Assembly: GCA_024742765.1 (NCBI GenBank)
Contig: JANSXT010000007.1
Coordinates: 1 to 64,000, forward strand
Reading direction: 5' to 3'
DNA length: 64,000 nt
Source of the DNA: Phyllobacteriaceae bacterium
Lineage (GTDB): Bacteria > Pseudomonadota > Alphaproteobacteria > Rhizobiales > Rhizobiaceae
In this document: positions 41,856 to 53,361 of the stretch, one piece after another
Numbering within the stretch: position 1 is the first letter of the stretch
Layout of the letters: the number at the start of each line of letters is the position of its first letter
The notes under the pieces: generated by a model
The model's database searches: none
What the model saw: only the letters and a program-made list of their open reading frames with translations
What the model was told of the DNA's origin: nothing
Made by a program: the position numbers and the translations under genes

Positions 41856-42863
41856 TCAGTCATAGCGCAGGTCGGTCGCCTTGCCGCCGAACACGCGGTA
41901 GGCGTAGATCGAATAGATGGCGATGACCGGTATGACGACCATCGCGCCGACCAGCACGATCATCAGGCTCTCGGGCGCCGCCGCCGCTTCGTAGATCGTC
42001 GTCCGCTCCGGTACCACATAGGGGTAGAACGAGTAGGCGAGCCCGAAAAAGCCCAGCACCATGATCGCCGTCATCGCAATGAAAGGGAGCAGGGAAAACC
42101 GGTCGTTGCGGTCGGGCAGATGCGCCAATTGCCAGAACAGGTAACCGAACAGGATCGCAGTCATCAGCGGCAGTGGCGCCAGCGCCACGATCGAGGGCAC
42201 CGAGAACCATTTGTCGAAGATGCGCGCGCTGGCAAATGGGGTCGCCAGCGAAATCGCCACCATGCCGACCATCGCAAGGATGAGCGCGCGGCGCATCCAA
42301 TTGACGGCGCGTTTCTGCAGATCGCCGTCTGTCTTGTGGATTAGCCAGGCCGCGCCGATCGCCGCATAGGCCGCGGTCAGGCACAAGGCTACGACCAGCC
42401 CGAACGCCACAGTGGCTCCATCGCCATTGAGCCCCAGCACATAGGCGCCGAGCATGTAGCCCTGGCTGAGCGCAGTGACCAGCGAGCCGGCAAAAAACAC
42501 CCGGTTCCACAGCCATTTTTCCTCGTCCGTCGCCTTGGCGCGAAACTCGAACGCCACGCCGCGCGCGATCAGGCCGATCAGCATGATGGCGACCGGCAGG
42601 TAAAGTTCGGTCAGGATCACGCCATGGGCAACCGGAAAGGCGACCAGCAAAATGCCGATCGCCAGGACCAGCCATGTCTCGTTGGCGTCCCAGAAGGGGC
42701 CGATCGAGGCGATCATCCGGTCGCGGTCCTCGACGGGCGCCACGGCAAACAGGATACCGACACCCAGATCAAAACCGTCCAGGATCACATAGACAAGGAT
42801 GGAAATCCCCATCAGCCCGGCGAAGATGACCGGCAGGTACGGATACAAAAGCGTCACGTCCAT
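41856..42863 (-). CDS. cydB: Cytochrome bd-type (cyanide-insensitive) ubiquinol oxidase subunit II
   Basis: Second subunit of a bd-type quinol oxidase in the inner membrane. Eight or nine helices are visible, with the opening LLYPYLPVIFAGLMGISILVYVILDGFDLGVG and the motif GPFWDANETWLVLAIGILLVAFP. Length is 335. ATG 42863 is preferred, since it has GGCGGAG upstream; a GTG at 42872 would overlap the cydA stop. No cydDC assembly genes or cydX are visible, which fits the CIO-type group. Confidence 0.93.
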   Translation of the reverse strand: MDVTLLYPYLPVIFAGLMGISILVYVILDGFDLGVGILFAVAPVEDRDRMIASIGPFWDANETWLVLAIGILLVAFPVAHGVILTELYLPVAIMLIGLIARGVAFEFRAKATDEEKWLWNRVFFAGSLVTALSQGYMLGAYVLGLNGDGATVAFGLVVALCLTAAYAAIGAAWLIHKTDGDLQKRAVNWMRRALILAMVGMVAISLATPFASARIFDKWFSVPSIVALAPLPLMTAILFGYLFWQLAHLPDRNDRFSLLPFIAMTAIMVLGFFGLAYSFYPYVVPERTTIYEAAAAPESLMIVLVGAMVVIPVIAIYSIYAYRVFGGKATDLRYD

Positions 42864-42868
42864 CGCCG

Positions 42869-44290
42869 TCACTCCGCCGGCTGGGGCATCGCGTCTTTGC
42901 CGCCCGGGATTGCAGTGCCGCCCGCAGGGCCGGGCTCCGGCCGTTCATCGCCCTGTCTGGCTGCCTTGACGGCCAGCCGGATGATGACGAAGCCATAGGC
43001 GCCGAGCAGCAGCACATAGACGGCGAGATAGGCCAGAAGCGTCGACAGAACCATGCCGCCGGCAACCGGGCCGAGCGCGTCCTTTGTGGTCATCACGCCT
43101 GTGACGAGCCAGGGCTGCCGGCCGATTTCGGTGACGTACCAGCCCGACAGGGTGGCGACCCAGCCGCTGACGGCCATCGGCACGAAGCCGAGCGCCAGCC
43201 AGCGCGGCAGCGGATCGGCAGTGCCGCCGCGCCGCCACAGGAAGAAGGTGCCGGTCCATGCCATGACCAGCATCAGGACGCCTGTGCCGACCATGATGCG
43301 GAAACCCCAGAAGACTGGCGCCACGGGTGGGTGCTTGATCGTGCCGTCTTCGAGCCCGAAATCATTGAGGCCCGGCACTTCGCCATCCAGAGAATGGGTC
43401 AGGATCAGGCTCGCAAGGCCGGGAATCTTCACCTGGAAATGGTTCTCGCGGGCTTCTTCGTCCGGCAGCGCGAACAGGATCAGCGGCGCGCGGCTTTGGG
43501 TTTCCCAATGGCCTTCCATAGCCGCGATCTTGGCGGGCTGGTGCTCGAGCGTGTTCAGCCCGTGCATGTCGCCGGCCAGGATCTGGACCGGGATCAGGAT
43601 TGCGCCGAGCACGATGCCCGTGTTCAGCGCCTTGCGCAGCGCCGGCGTCCGGTCGCCGAGCAGATAGCGCAGCGCCGAGATGCCTGCGATCAGGAACGCG
43701 ACCGTCAAGCCCGATGCCAGAAGCATGTGCGCGAGCCGATAGGGCATGGACGGATTGAAGATGATGGCGAACCAGTCGGTCGCATGGGCAACGCCATCGC
43801 GCATTTCAAAGCCCGCCGGCGTCTGCATCCAGGAATTGAGGACCAGGATCCAAAACGCGCTCATCGTCGTGCCGAACGCGACGAGGAAGGTTGCCAGCGT
43901 ATGGATGCGGTTCGAAACGCGCCGGAAGCCGAACAGCATGATGCCGACAAACACCGCCTCCAGGAAAAAGGCGGTCATGATCTCATAGGCCAGCAAAGGA
44001 CCGGCAATGTTGCCGACGGTTTCCATGAAACCGGGCCAGTTCGTGCCGAACTGGAAGCTCATGGTGATGCCCGAGACAACGCCCATCGCAAAGGACAGGG
44101 CGAACACCTTCACCCAGAAGAAATAGGCGTCCATCCAGGCCGCATCGCCCGAGCGGTGGTAGCGCAGCTTGAAATAGAACAGCACCCAGCCGAGCGCGAT
44201 GGTGATCGTCGGAAACAGGATGTGGAACGAGATGTTCGCCGCGAACTGGATGCGCGACAGAATGAACGGGTCGAAAGCGGTGGTATCCAT
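42869..44290 (-). CDS. cydA: Cytochrome ubiquinol oxidase subunit I (CIO/bd-type)
   Basis: Quinol oxidase core carrying the hemes. N-terminal ILSRIQFAANISFHILFPTITIALGW holds a heme-ligand His. Further marks are GITMSFQFGTNWPGF, EIMTAFFLEAVFVGIMLFG and GHWETQSRAPLILF in the Q loop. The Q loop is short and the length (473) is below E. coli CydA (522), as in cyanide-insensitive oxidases. The start at 44290 (MDTTAFDPF) is used; the track begins upstream of it. First gene of cydA-cydB. Confidence 0.93.
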   Translation of the reverse strand: MDTTAFDPFILSRIQFAANISFHILFPTITIALGWVLFYFKLRYHRSGDAAWMDAYFFWVKVFALSFAMGVVSGITMSFQFGTNWPGFMETVGNIAGPLLAYEIMTAFFLEAVFVGIMLFGFRRVSNRIHTLATFLVAFGTTMSAFWILVLNSWMQTPAGFEMRDGVAHATDWFAIIFNPSMPYRLAHMLLASGLTVAFLIAGISALRYLLGDRTPALRKALNTGIVLGAILIPVQILAGDMHGLNTLEHQPAKIAAMEGHWETQSRAPLILFALPDEEARENHFQVKIPGLASLILTHSLDGEVPGLNDFGLEDGTIKHPPVAPVFWGFRIMVGTGVLMLVMAWTGTFFLWRRGGTADPLPRWLALGFVPMAVSGWVATLSGWYVTEIGRQPWLVTGVMTTKDALGPVAGGMVLSTLLAYLAVYVLLLGAYGFVIIRLAVKAARQGDERPEPGPAGGTAIPGGKDAMPQPAE

Positions 44291-44453
44291 GACTAAGCCT
44301 TTCGAGGCCGGATATGGATGCCGCACCGCACAAAGGGGATAGGACACGCTGCCGCATGAAACAATGTTGGCGGAATCGTCCGACGGCACGATCGGATCCA
44401 AGCGGCATGCGAAGGCAAAGACGGCTCAACCGCGATTGCCGACGGTTTGCAGG

Positions 44454-46223
44454 TCAGTTGTGCCCGGTCAGTGCGGCCACCTTCTTGGAATGGGCGACCG
44501 CTTCAGTGCCGCCGGTCGTCTTGGTATAGAGATCGAGCGCATCGTCCTCGTCGGTCACCGGTGTGAGCGCGGTGTCGGTATAGTCCTTTGATGCCGGATC
44601 GCGGGCGATCCGCACCGCCCAGATCGTGGCTCGGGCGATCGCCAGACCGAACAGGACGTGGGTGCGCACCGTGTCCCAGGCAAAACGCGACCAGAAAATG
44701 AGCGGGTTCTCAGCGGGTCGCTCCGGACGGCGCTCGCTGGGGTGGCGCAGGCGCAATATGCCCGATTCCAGCGGATGGACGTCTTCGAGGCGGATCGTCG
44801 TCTCGAACTGGACCAGCAGTTTGACGAGGCTCGCGATCGGCACGCCCGTCGCGGCCGCCCGCCGCAGCAACGTCTTCATGTGGGCCGGCGTGTAATAGAG
44901 CCGCCACGCCTCGTAATAGATGGCTTCCCACTCGCCCCGGCTCATCTGCGCATGATCGGTCACCACATGGTGCAGATCATAGGCGTTGAGATCGGCGCTC
45001 ATGTCGACGCCCTTCTCCCACAACACCTTGTGGTCCTCGGAACCGGGCAACGGCGTCAGGTTGAAGAATTCGATAATGTCGAGCGGCAGCTCTTCCTGCA
45101 AAATCTTGATGTCGCGCCGGATCGTTTCAGGCGTGTCGGCGGGAAAGCCCAGAATGTAGCCGGCGAGCGTGATGATGCCCTGTGCCTTCCAGGCGAGCAG
45201 CATCTTGCGGTACTCGGTGATCTTGTTCTGGCGCTTCTTGGCGGCGATCAGATTGTCTGGATTGACGTTTTCAAGCCCGATGAAGACGCGCGTCACGCCG
45301 GCGCGCTTGGCCTTTTCGACGAAACCGTCAATCTTGTGGCACAGCGTATCGACCTGGATCATCAGGCCGAGCGGGATGCCGTCTTCCTCGCGCAGCTTGA
45401 TCAGCCGATCGAAGATCGATTCCCATTCGCGGTTGCGGGCGAAATTGTCGTCGGTGATGAAGAATTTGTGGATGCCCTGTTCCCAGTTCAGCCGCACCAA
45501 GCGCTCGACATCGTCCGCCGACCGGTAGCGCGACTTGCGGCCCTGCACATTGATGATCGTGCAGAAGGAGCACTGGTATGGACAGCCCCGGCCGGCATCG
45601 AAGCTGGTCGAATGGCCGACCGTGCGTTCGACATAGCGCTTGGGCAGGAAAGGGGCCGGCGTGCCCTCGATGCCGGGCAGGTCGTTCATATAGTCATAGA
45701 CCGGTTGAAGCCGGCCTTGAGCGGCATCCGACAGGATGACGTCAAACCGGCCCTCGGCTTCGCCCGTGAACATGGAAACGCCGAGATCGCGGCAGGCGTC
45801 GAGATCGACCGCGTGACCGTCGAGCATGGCCAGGCACCCGGATACATGAAAACCGCCCATGGCCACCTGAATGCCGGCGGCGCGGAACTGACGGGCCAGA
45901 TCGAGCGCGCGGGGATATTGGTTCGACTGCACGCCGACCAGCGCCACCATGCCGAAATTGTTGTTGTCCGCGAACCGCTTGACGAGCCGGTCGACATCGA
46001 TGCGCGTGTTGGTTTCGTCCATGGCGTCGATCTCGATCGCCGTATCCGGACCCAACACGCGCGCCTCGGCGCACTCAGCGGCGATGCCATAGACGGCGGC
46101 CAGCGAATTGGACGGGATGATCGACCGCCACCAGCGGATGACATAGCCATCGGCACCATAGTGCGACGGCTTGATCAGAACGAGCTGAAATCGGCGTTTG
46201 GCAATGTTGGGCGTCTGCAGCAC
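44454..46223 (-). CDS. B12-binding domain-containing radical SAM protein
   Basis: Class B-type radical SAM enzyme with an N-terminal cobalamin-binding-like domain (about residues 1-165) and the [4Fe-4S]/SAM motif CPYQCSFC (Cys 214, 218, 221). SRYRSADDVERLVRLNWEQG, FFITDDNFARNR and FIGLENVNPDNL are typical of the BchE/HpnJ-like family. The C-terminus (about 470-589) is helical, with one hydrophobic segment (HVLFGLAIARATIWAVRIA) that may bind the membrane. The substrate is unknown; methylation or ring chemistry is likely. The next gene upstream is a 72-residue zinc-ribbon protein. Confidence 0.88.
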   Translation of the reverse strand: MLQTPNIAKRRFQLVLIKPSHYGADGYVIRWWRSIIPSNSLAAVYGIAAECAEARVLGPDTAIEIDAMDETNTRIDVDRLVKRFADNNNFGMVALVGVQSNQYPRALDLARQFRAAGIQVAMGGFHVSGCLAMLDGHAVDLDACRDLGVSMFTGEAEGRFDVILSDAAQGRLQPVYDYMNDLPGIEGTPAPFLPKRYVERTVGHSTSFDAGRGCPYQCSFCTIINVQGRKSRYRSADDVERLVRLNWEQGIHKFFITDDNFARNREWESIFDRLIKLREEDGIPLGLMIQVDTLCHKIDGFVEKAKRAGVTRVFIGLENVNPDNLIAAKKRQNKITEYRKMLLAWKAQGIITLAGYILGFPADTPETIRRDIKILQEELPLDIIEFFNLTPLPGSEDHKVLWEKGVDMSADLNAYDLHHVVTDHAQMSRGEWEAIYYEAWRLYYTPAHMKTLLRRAAATGVPIASLVKLLVQFETTIRLEDVHPLESGILRLRHPSERRPERPAENPLIFWSRFAWDTVRTHVLFGLAIARATIWAVRIARDPASKDYTDTALTPVTDEDDALDLYTKTTGGTEAVAHSKKVAALTGHN

Positions 46224-46319
46224 GAGGCCATCCCCCTGACGGACGGTTTGGCGCCTTCTACCATAGGCTGAGAGGGAAGGCGACCGTCGTTCGCCAAGGC
46301 GCCGATGGTGATGCGAAAG

Positions 46320-46538
46320 CTATGCCATGCCGGTCTTGCCGCAGCGCGGGCAGGCCATGTTGCGCTTGAAGTAATTGACCCGCGTCTGCGGCCCGTGCTT
46401 GCGCGCCAGCGCCGGTATGTCGAGGATCTTGGTATGCGTGCAATGGCTGCACTCGAACATCACCACCTGGCCGGATCGCGCCAGATCCTCCAGTGTCCAA
46501 TAGCCGGGCACACCCAGAAAATCGTCGGATGACGCCAT
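46320..46538 (-). CDS. Small zinc-ribbon protein of unknown function
   Basis: A 72-residue acidic/basic mixed protein with two CxxC pairs (MFECSHCTHTK and MACPRCGKTG) that suggest one zinc-ribbon. Between them lies a basic helix (LARKHGPQTRVNYFKRN). No enzyme motif and no membrane segment are present. It lies 55 bases downstream of gyrB and about 96 bases upstream of the radical SAM gene, all on the minus strand. A small zinc-ribbon that binds nucleic acid or a partner protein is likely, but the function is unknown. Confidence 0.7.
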   Translation of the reverse strand: MASSDDFLGVPGYWTLEDLARSGQVVMFECSHCTHTKILDIPALARKHGPQTRVNYFKRNMACPRCGKTGMA

Positions 46539-46593
46539 GGCGGCCCTCCCACGTCATTGGCCGAGCGTGTCGCACCGGTCATCCGCCGGCCGG

Positions 46594-49101
<2,508 letters not shown>

Positions 49102-49121
49102 TCAACGGGCCAATTGCCCCG

Positions 49122-49150
49122 AATATATAGGCTTTTGCGGGTCCGAATCC
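49122..49150 (-). promoter_or_regulatory. Candidate sigma70 promoter of gyrB
   Basis: On the minus strand TTGGAT (49150-49145), a 17-base spacer and TATATA (49127-49122) form a good promoter about 70 bases before the gyrB start. Confidence 0.55.
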
Positions 49151-49316
49151 AAATCGGTGGCGCAGTTTGCGGGGGATAGAGTCACCGTTCGCGCCGGCGG
49201 TCGGTCCCGTCTGGCAGCACTCTGTCGGGCAGGCTGCCAAGTTATTGAATTTATTGTTTGTTTACCATGCCTCTTTCAGCATGCTTGGATCGTTCCACGT
49301 TCAGGCGAGGACACGC

Positions 49317-49589
49317 ATGACCGACATCAGCGATTTCGAGCGGCAACTGACCGGATATGGGCTGACCACGGCGCACATTCTTTACCGCTTGCCCGACCAT
49401 CCCGGCATCCTTCAGACCTTCATCTGGCAGCATTACGATCTGGCCCCGGACTTTCCCGAAATGTACCGGTTCCTGGACTTTTGGGAAGACAATCTGGACG
49501 GCCCGCTTCATTCGGTGCGTTACGCGCACAAGCGGCTGATCAGCCCCGGCGAATGGCGCAAGGTGGACGGCGAAATCATCCTGCACTGA
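49317..49589 (+). CDS. Usg family protein
   Basis: Small conserved alphaproteobacterial protein of 90 residues. It begins MTDISDFERQLTGYGLTTAH and holds ILYRLPDHPGILQTFIWQHYDLAPDFPEMYRFLDFW, the pattern of Usg-like proteins. The name comes from an old upstream-of-gene link in enteric bacteria (tRNA pseudouridine/trp context), and no function has been shown for the alphaproteobacterial family. The start is ATG 49317 after GCGAGG; the track start runs 50 residues further upstream. It is divergent from gyrB. Confidence 0.82.
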   Translation: MTDISDFERQLTGYGLTTAHILYRLPDHPGILQTFIWQHYDLAPDFPEMYRFLDFWEDNLDGPLHSVRYAHKRLISPGEWRKVDGEIILH

Positions 49590-49620
49590 CGGACGGTGCG
49601 GGCCAGCGTAATCATGCCTT

Positions 49621-50178
49621 TCAGGCCGCCTTGGCCGGCCGTTGCTCGCCCGTCGCGACGGTTTCGGGCTGGACAGCATCTGGCCGGCTTCTGTGACCCT
49701 TTGCCATCGGCCTGCGCGACAGGCGCGGGCGCCACACGCCCAGAACGACATTGGCCGCCGACAACGCCATCACGGTCCAAAGTGCGGCCCATTCATAGGC
49801 GACGGCTCTTTCGAGGAGTTCGGAGCCGGCCTCGCCGCTGGCAACCCGTTCCGCCACCGTTGCCGCATGATCGGCCTGCGCCGCGATCACGGTCAGAACG
49901 CCCTTGAACATCAAGATGCCCATCGCCGCCTTGAGCAGCACCCAGCCCTTGTCGATGAACGGCTTGTGCACGGCCATCGACAGGAGCCCCGACACCAGCG
50001 CGATCGCCAGCGACGGAACCAGGACATAGTCGCTGATGGCGGCAATCGCCTGCCGCAGGGCGCTGTAGGACCCGGGGGTCTCGGGCTGTGCCACGAGGAG
50101 AAGCACCATGTGCGCGGCAAGTCCGCCGATCAGCCCGCAGGCCGCTATCGTGTGCAGAATTTTCAAGGTCTTGCGCAT
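49621..50178 (-). CDS. DUF2269-like four-helix membrane protein
   Basis: Predicted inner-membrane protein of 185 residues. Four helices are visible: LHTIAACGLIGGLAAHMVLLLVA, ISDYVLVPSLAIALVSGLLSMAV, WVLLKAAMGILMFKGVLTVI and EWAALWTVMALSAANVVLGVW. The His in LHTIAA and Lys/His loops resemble the DUF2269/CopD-like heme-binding membrane group. A basic tail ends the protein. It is convergent with Usg and divergent from the AraC gene. Role unknown. Confidence 0.7.
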   Translation of the reverse strand: MRKTLKILHTIAACGLIGGLAAHMVLLLVAQPETPGSYSALRQAIAAISDYVLVPSLAIALVSGLLSMAVHKPFIDKGWVLLKAAMGILMFKGVLTVIAAQADHAATVAERVASGEAGSELLERAVAYEWAALWTVMALSAANVVLGVWRPRLSRRPMAKGHRSRPDAVQPETVATGEQRPAKAA

Positions 50179-50371
50179 GCGCCCTCCTTCTCGGCGTTGC
50201 CGATCACCTTACAGGGCTTGAGGGGACCATTCAAAGGCCGGCTGCGCTGCTACGGAACCCTGCCTCGTCCGCGTTGCGTTCCTCGATCGTACCCACTCAT
50301 GTCTGTTCTCTTGGTGCCAAGAGTGGGCGGGCCTGTCTTGACAAGCGGCCAGCGCCACCGATCTGTTGGCT

Positions 50372-51127
50372 ATGCCCGGGCTACGCGCCAAAAAATCGCG
50401 TCTTCCCGCAGGCGGCGGGCCGTTCCGGCTCGAACGCCTGACCCTTGGCGTCTTCCTCAATGACCAGCCCACCCATCGTCTGGCGCTGGGCGACGATCGT
50501 GCCGACCCGCGACCGCTGACGGTCAATCAGGGCTGGATCCTGCCACCGGGCGCAACCGGCCTGTGTGAGTTCGACCAGCCGCTCGACGTGATGATGGTCG
50601 AGGTCGACCCGTCGGTCCTGCAGGAAGTCGGCATGGACGCGCCCGAAGCGATCCGGCCGCAGGTCGGCGATTTCGATCCCGTGACGTTGCAATTGTCCAT
50701 GGCCGCCGAGGGGTTCAACGAGGGCGGCACGCTTTATCGCGAGACAATGCACCGGGCTCTCGCCGCGCAACTGACCAAGACACTGGCCGTCCGGCCCGAG
50801 GCCAGCCAGATCGGGGACGTTCGCCTTCGGCGGGTCGTCGAATATATCCACGACAACCTTGCCGAGGACCTCACGCTGGGCATGATGACCGATCTTGCGG
50901 CCATGAGCGGTTTCCATTTCTCCCGCTCGTTCAGGGCGGCGACTGGCAAGAGCCCGCTGCAATATGTCATCGCCGCGCGCATCGACATGGCCAAGGTGCT
51001 CCTGAAGACGACGGAACTGACCGTCGCCGAGATCGGCTATCGCGTCGGCTACAACGACGTTTCGCGCTTTGGTCAGCACTTCAAGCGGGCCACGGGCGGA
51101 ACGCCGGCTCAGTTTCGCGCACAATAA
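50372..51127 (+). CDS. AraC family transcriptional regulator
   Basis: One-component regulator of 251 residues. The N-terminal 140 residues look like a small cupin-type sensor (LTVNQGWILPPGATGLCEFDQPLDVMMVEVD). The C-terminal AraC/XylS DNA-binding domain has two helix-turn-helix units: LTLGMMTDLAAMSGFHFSRSF with TGKSPLQYVIAARIDMAKVLL, then LTVAEIGYRVGYNDVSRFGQHFKRATGGTPAQFR. ATG 50372 is preferred to the TTG in the track. It lies about 150 bases upstream of a secreted hydrolase gene on the same strand, a plausible target. Confidence 0.9.
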   Translation: MPGLRAKKSRLPAGGGPFRLERLTLGVFLNDQPTHRLALGDDRADPRPLTVNQGWILPPGATGLCEFDQPLDVMMVEVDPSVLQEVGMDAPEAIRPQVGDFDPVTLQLSMAAEGFNEGGTLYRETMHRALAAQLTKTLAVRPEASQIGDVRLRRVVEYIHDNLAEDLTLGMMTDLAAMSGFHFSRSFRAATGKSPLQYVIAARIDMAKVLLKTTELTVAEIGYRVGYNDVSRFGQHFKRATGGTPAQFRAQ

Positions 51128-51275
51128 TCGCGCACCGCAAGACAGCAGGAATCGCATAGCCAAAGGCAGGTTCCGCGCGTCCGTCGACCGTAACTTTGCG
51201 CGATTGTCTCCTCACCGCACCGGCACAGACCAACCCCCATCCCAACCGCCCGGTGCATGATTGAGGAGAACAGAC

Positions 51276-52235
51276 ATGAAGACGCTGCTTGCATCTGCCA
51301 TCGCCACCGGCCTGATGGCGACCACCGCGCTGGCCGGCGAGATCACCACCCGCACCATGACCTTCGAGAACGAAGGCGCGACCATGTCCGGCACGCTCTA
51401 CCTGCCAGCTGGCTACGAGGCTGGCGACAAGCTGCCGACAATTGTCGTCACCGGCGCGTGGACGACGGTGCAGCAGCAAATGCCCGCCGCGTACGCAAGA
51501 CAGATGGCCGAGCGCGGTTTTGCCGCCTTCACCTTCGATTTCCGCGGCTGGGGCCAGTCCGGCGACCTGCCGCAGAGTATCCGGTTCAAGGAAGACCCGA
51601 CCGCCAAGACCGACGACATCCGCGCGGCGATCCGGTTCGTGTCGACGCTGCCGGAGGTCGATGCCACGCAGATCAATGGCCTCGGCATCTGCGCGTCAGC
51701 CGGATACATGGTCGATGCGGTGTCCGGCAATCCGCTGGTCCGGTCGGTCGGCCTGGTCGCGCCATGGCTGCAGAACGAAGCGATCGTCAATGCCGTCTAT
51801 GGCGGCGAAGAAGGCGTTGCCGGCCTGATCGAGGTCTCACGCTCGGCCGAAGCTGCGGGCGGCGAGATCATTCCCGCCGCGGGTCCTGAAGGCGCCGAAG
51901 GCGTGCTGATGCCGATTGGCGGCTATTACTATGAGCCCACGCGCGGCGCGATCCCTGAATATGACAATCAGTGGAACCAGGCCTCCTGGGAAGGCTGGCT
52001 GACCTACCACCCGGCCGACAACGCGCAGCGTCTCGACAAACCGCTGGCCGTTGTTCACTCCGAGGCTGCCGCGATTCCGCAAGGCGTTCAAGCCTTCCTT
52101 GATGGCTATCTCGGTGACGCGACGCTGCAGATGCTCGAAGATGTCACGCAGTTCGACTTCTACGACAATCCAGACGACGTGACCCGCGCGGCTGACACGG
52201 TCGCCGAGCACTTTCGGGCAAATGGCGCGAGCTGA
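51276..52235 (+). CDS. Secreted alpha/beta hydrolase (YcjY-like)
   Basis: Exported hydrolase of 319 residues. The signal peptide is MKTLLASAIATGLMATTALAG. Then come MSGTLYLPAGYEAGDKLPTIVVTGAWTTVQQQMPAAYA and FDFRGWGQSGD, which are typical of YcjY-like alpha/beta hydrolases. The nucleophile elbow is GLGICASAGYM, so Ser (or the neighbouring Cys) would be catalytic, not a standard GxSxG. ATG 51276 follows GAGGAGAA. A short intergenic gap separates it from the AraC gene. The substrate is unknown, and the C-terminal FDFYD motif lacks a clear catalytic His. Confidence 0.82.
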   Translation: MKTLLASAIATGLMATTALAGEITTRTMTFENEGATMSGTLYLPAGYEAGDKLPTIVVTGAWTTVQQQMPAAYARQMAERGFAAFTFDFRGWGQSGDLPQSIRFKEDPTAKTDDIRAAIRFVSTLPEVDATQINGLGICASAGYMVDAVSGNPLVRSVGLVAPWLQNEAIVNAVYGGEEGVAGLIEVSRSAEAAGGEIIPAAGPEGAEGVLMPIGGYYYEPTRGAIPEYDNQWNQASWEGWLTYHPADNAQRLDKPLAVVHSEAAAIPQGVQAFLDGYLGDATLQMLEDVTQFDFYDNPDDVTRAADTVAEHFRANGAS

Positions 52236-52335
52236 CCGGGGCCGAAGTACGAACCGGCATCCATGTCCTGTTCGGGGACCCTGCTGATGGCGGGGTTCTT
52301 TTGACGGCCTTGGCGGCGCGCCCGAGCATCAAGGA

Positions 52336-52692
52336 TCAGCCTGAGCCAGGCTGCCACAGCTCGATCGGATTGCCTTCGGGATCGTGGATGCGGGCGAAGC
52401 GACCCACTTCCGGATGCGCGTCCCACTCGGCGCGTGTCTCGACCGCGATGCCGGCGGTTTCCAGTTGCGCGATCAGCGCGTCCAGATCGTCGATCCGGAG
52501 GTTGAGCATGAAAGCCTTGTCGGTGGGGAAATAGTCGGTGTCGGCCGCAAATGGCGCGAACACGGTCGGCCCCGCCGCTTGCATCCAGACCGGCGCGCTG
52601 TCGACACCAAGATGCCGTGCGTACCAGGCTTTGAGCGCGTCCGGGTCTTTCGCCCGAAAAAACACTCCGCCAATGCCGTTTGCCCGTTCCAT
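52336..52692 (-). CDS. VOC family (glyoxalase-like) protein
   Basis: Small metalloenzyme-fold protein of 118 residues with the glyoxalase/bleomycin-resistance fold. It shows GGVFFRAKDPDALKAWYARHLG at the start and MLNLRIDDLDALIAQLETAG in the middle. The closing RFARIHDPEGNPIELWQP has the usual metal-ligand Glu. Only one VOC unit of two beta-alpha-beta modules is present. Monocistronic on the minus strand; the substrate is unknown. Confidence 0.88.
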   Translation of the reverse strand: MERANGIGGVFFRAKDPDALKAWYARHLGVDSAPVWMQAAGPTVFAPFAADTDYFPTDKAFMLNLRIDDLDALIAQLETAGIAVETRAEWDAHPEVGRFARIHDPEGNPIELWQPGSG

Positions 52693-52857
52693 CGCCTTCT
52701 CCGGTCTGCTGCTGCCCGCGCACCATCATCGCATATCGCAAGGCACGGCGCATCCACGGACCGGTTCCGCCGATCGTCAACGACGATGGATGGCTTGTAT
52801 GCTTGATCTTCCTCTTACGTAAACGTAATATCGAGGCGCTTCGTTCGATGGTGCGCC

Positions 52858-53355
52858 ATGAATCTCATCTTCCGCCTGATCTGGGTCGTGCTCGCCGCGT
52901 TCCGAAAGCCCGCCACCGGCCTGTTCGATGAGACGCGCATCCGCTTGCGTGTCCTGCCGAACGATCTGGACACCAACATCCACATGAACAATGGCCGCTA
53001 TCTGACCATCATGGATCTTGGTCGGGTCGACCTGACGATCCGTTCGGGCCTCTGGCGTACCATGCGGGCCAATCGCTGGTATCCCGTTGTCGGCAGCGCC
53101 AAGATGGTGTTCCGCCGTCCGCTCGACCCGTTCCAGGCCTATGAGCTGACCACACGGGTCGTCGGCTGGGACAGCAAATGGGTCTATATGGAGCAACGCT
53201 TCATGGTCGGCGAAACGGTGCATGCGCGCGGCGTGCTGAAGGCACTGTTCCTCAAGGGCCTGGAAAAGGTGCCCAGCGCCGATCTTGCCCAGGCGCTCGG
53301 CCATGATGGCCCCTCGCCCACGCTCGATCCGGAGATGGTCGCGGCACTGGGTTGA
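52858..53355 (+). CDS. Acyl-CoA thioesterase, 4HBT/hotdog family
   Basis: Hotdog-fold thioesterase-like protein of 165 residues. The first 20 residues are hydrophobic (MNLIFRLIWVVLAAFRKP) and may bind the membrane. The hotdog core has RVLPNDLDTNIHMNNGRYLTIMDLGRVDL with the catalytic Asn/Asp region, then KMVFRRPLDPFQAYELTTRVVGWD and YMEQRFMVGETVHARGVLKALFL. It resembles the THEM6/Them-type branch. It converges on the aldo/keto reductase with only 6 bases between. Confidence 0.85.
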   Translation: MNLIFRLIWVVLAAFRKPATGLFDETRIRLRVLPNDLDTNIHMNNGRYLTIMDLGRVDLTIRSGLWRTMRANRWYPVVGSAKMVFRRPLDPFQAYELTTRVVGWDSKWVYMEQRFMVGETVHARGVLKALFLKGLEKVPSADLAQALGHDGPSPTLDPEMVAALG

Positions 53356-53361
53356 CCTGCC

